The translations under genes were made by a program, and so were the position numbers. Source: Candidatus Cloacimonadota bacterium (GTDB lineage: Bacteria > Cloacimonadota > Cloacimonadia > Cloacimonadales > Cloacimonadaceae). Taken from it: a stretch of DNA of 6,535 bases. The notes below the pieces were generated by a model, which was not told the DNA's origin, ran no database searches, and saw nothing but the letters and a program-made list of their open reading frames with translations. The stretch covers positions 1 to 6,535 of the forward strand of contig JAAYQD010000090.1 of the NCBI GenBank assembly GCA_012519465.1. The letters run 5' to 3'. Below are positions 6,008 to 6,535 of this stretch, in pieces. Position 1 is the first letter of the stretch, and the number at the start of each line of letters is the position of its first letter.

Positions 6008-6535
6008 TTACTTGGTTGGGAGTATATTTAACAGCGTCATGATCTGGAGTGTGGAAAGTACGCTTCCCACCAGAATCATAAAGACGATGATGATTTTTAG
6101 ATAGTCCTGGCTCTTGAGCGTGCCCAAAAGCATAGGTTCACGATTCAAATAAGCACCCGCGGCATACAGCTCTTCGCCTATCAGGGTATAATCACAAGTG
6201 GTGATAAAGAAGGGGATCTGGGTGGTGGCGTCGGAACCGGCAATCTGCACGGCGCCCACGGTGTTTCCGGTCTCCGTCATCAAGAGAGCTTCGGCGGAGA
6301 AGTATCCCAGGAAGAAGTTGGTTGCCATCTTTTCTCTCACCATGATTCCATTCACACCTGCCACATAGGCAAACTGGGAATTGGTAAGGAAGAAGATATT
6401 GTTTTTATCATAGCTATCCGGGCGCCCAACGGCATAGTGTGCATCGCGCACTATTTCTTGCACCACGGGTAACACGATATAGTCATAAGCGGGCACTATC
6501 ATCCGTGTGTCATATTCGGCAGCACGCTTTGCCAC
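6008..6535 (-). CDS. DUF6754-like membrane protein, C-terminal part only (protein A; 5' end outside the window)
   Basis: 175 codons are visible. The first, GTG, is most likely an internal valine, not a start, because the alignment with the 944-residue protein begins there in mid-domain. The segment aligns without gaps to that protein's last 175 residues. The best region, visible residues 81-130 (6146-6295), is identical at 43 of 50 positions, including TETGN, QIAG, DATTQ, PFFITTCDYTLIGEE and YAA. A C-terminal helix spans about 145-165 (YLKIIIVFMILVGSVLSTL). By analogy the missing part should hold at least one more helix and the GRPVMFVPGWG-like start of the domain; whether it also carries fibronectin repeats cannot be seen. 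It lies 13 bases before the next gene and is the first gene of the visible operon. The function is unknown. The paralogy suggests a heteromeric pairing with the 944-residue protein, or two alternative subunits. Confidence 0.9.
   Translation of the reverse strand: MAKRAAEYDTRMIVPAYDYIVLPVVQEIVRDAHYAVGRPDSYDKNNIFFLTNSQFAYVAGVNGIMVREKMATNFFLGYFSAEALLMTETGNTVGAVQIAGSDATTQIPFFITTCDYTLIGEELYAAGAYLNREPMLLGTLKSQDYLKIIIVFMILVGSVLSTLQIMTLLNILPTK

Noticed and set aside
6533..6535. GTG as the real start of protein A
   Set aside because: The homologous alignment with the 944-residue protein begins mid-domain at this point, and the frame runs off the window edge, so this is an internal codon.

Overview
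The window is one tightly packed stretch of leftward (minus-strand) genes. Reading in the direction of transcription, from right to left, the order is: the 3' end of a membrane protein with a C-terminal domain of unknown function (A, 6008-6535, 5' end outside the window); a six-helix membrane protein (B, 5365-5994); a protein anchored by a helix at each end (C, 4161-5351); a second six-helix membrane protein (D, 3546-4148); a 944-residue secreted/anchored fibronectin-like protein that ends in a close paralogue of A (E, 622-3456); and a nearly complete Rex redox-sensing repressor (1-616). Gaps between genes are 13, 13, 12, 89 and 5 bases. Most starts have a purine-rich Shine-Dalgarno sequence lying in or beside the previous stop codon. 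This is the layout of a single operon whose promoter lies to the right of the window.

Only Rex can be named with confidence. Its winged helix (VRKDLS), its NAD(H)-binding GVGHLG loop and its FDNDP and NFTP motifs are all visible. The other five genes encode a probable membrane assembly of unknown function. It would have two six-helix integral subunits (B and D), one subunit with a large soluble alpha/beta domain held between two helices (C), and two paralogous subunits (A and E) sharing a strongly conserved C-terminal domain. I believe databases list that domain as DUF6754, but this is from memory. E adds a large extracytoplasmic region rich in beta structure. The duplicated subunit opens the visible part of the operon and returns at its end, just before rex.

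The D-E junction is the one irregular point. D stops at a TAG codon, the only TAG stop in the set. The same frame then stays open for 30 codons and ends in a TGA that overlaps the ATG of E as ATGA. D may therefore have been shortened, or its stop may be read through.

The base composition is moderate (near 48% G+C by eye). The combination of Rex, a fibronectin-type surface protein and this uncharacterised membrane set suggests an anaerobic or facultative bacterium from a poorly cultured phylum. Candidatus Cloacimonadota is my best guess, with low confidence. I see no RNA genes, mobile elements, CRISPR arrays or clear terminators.
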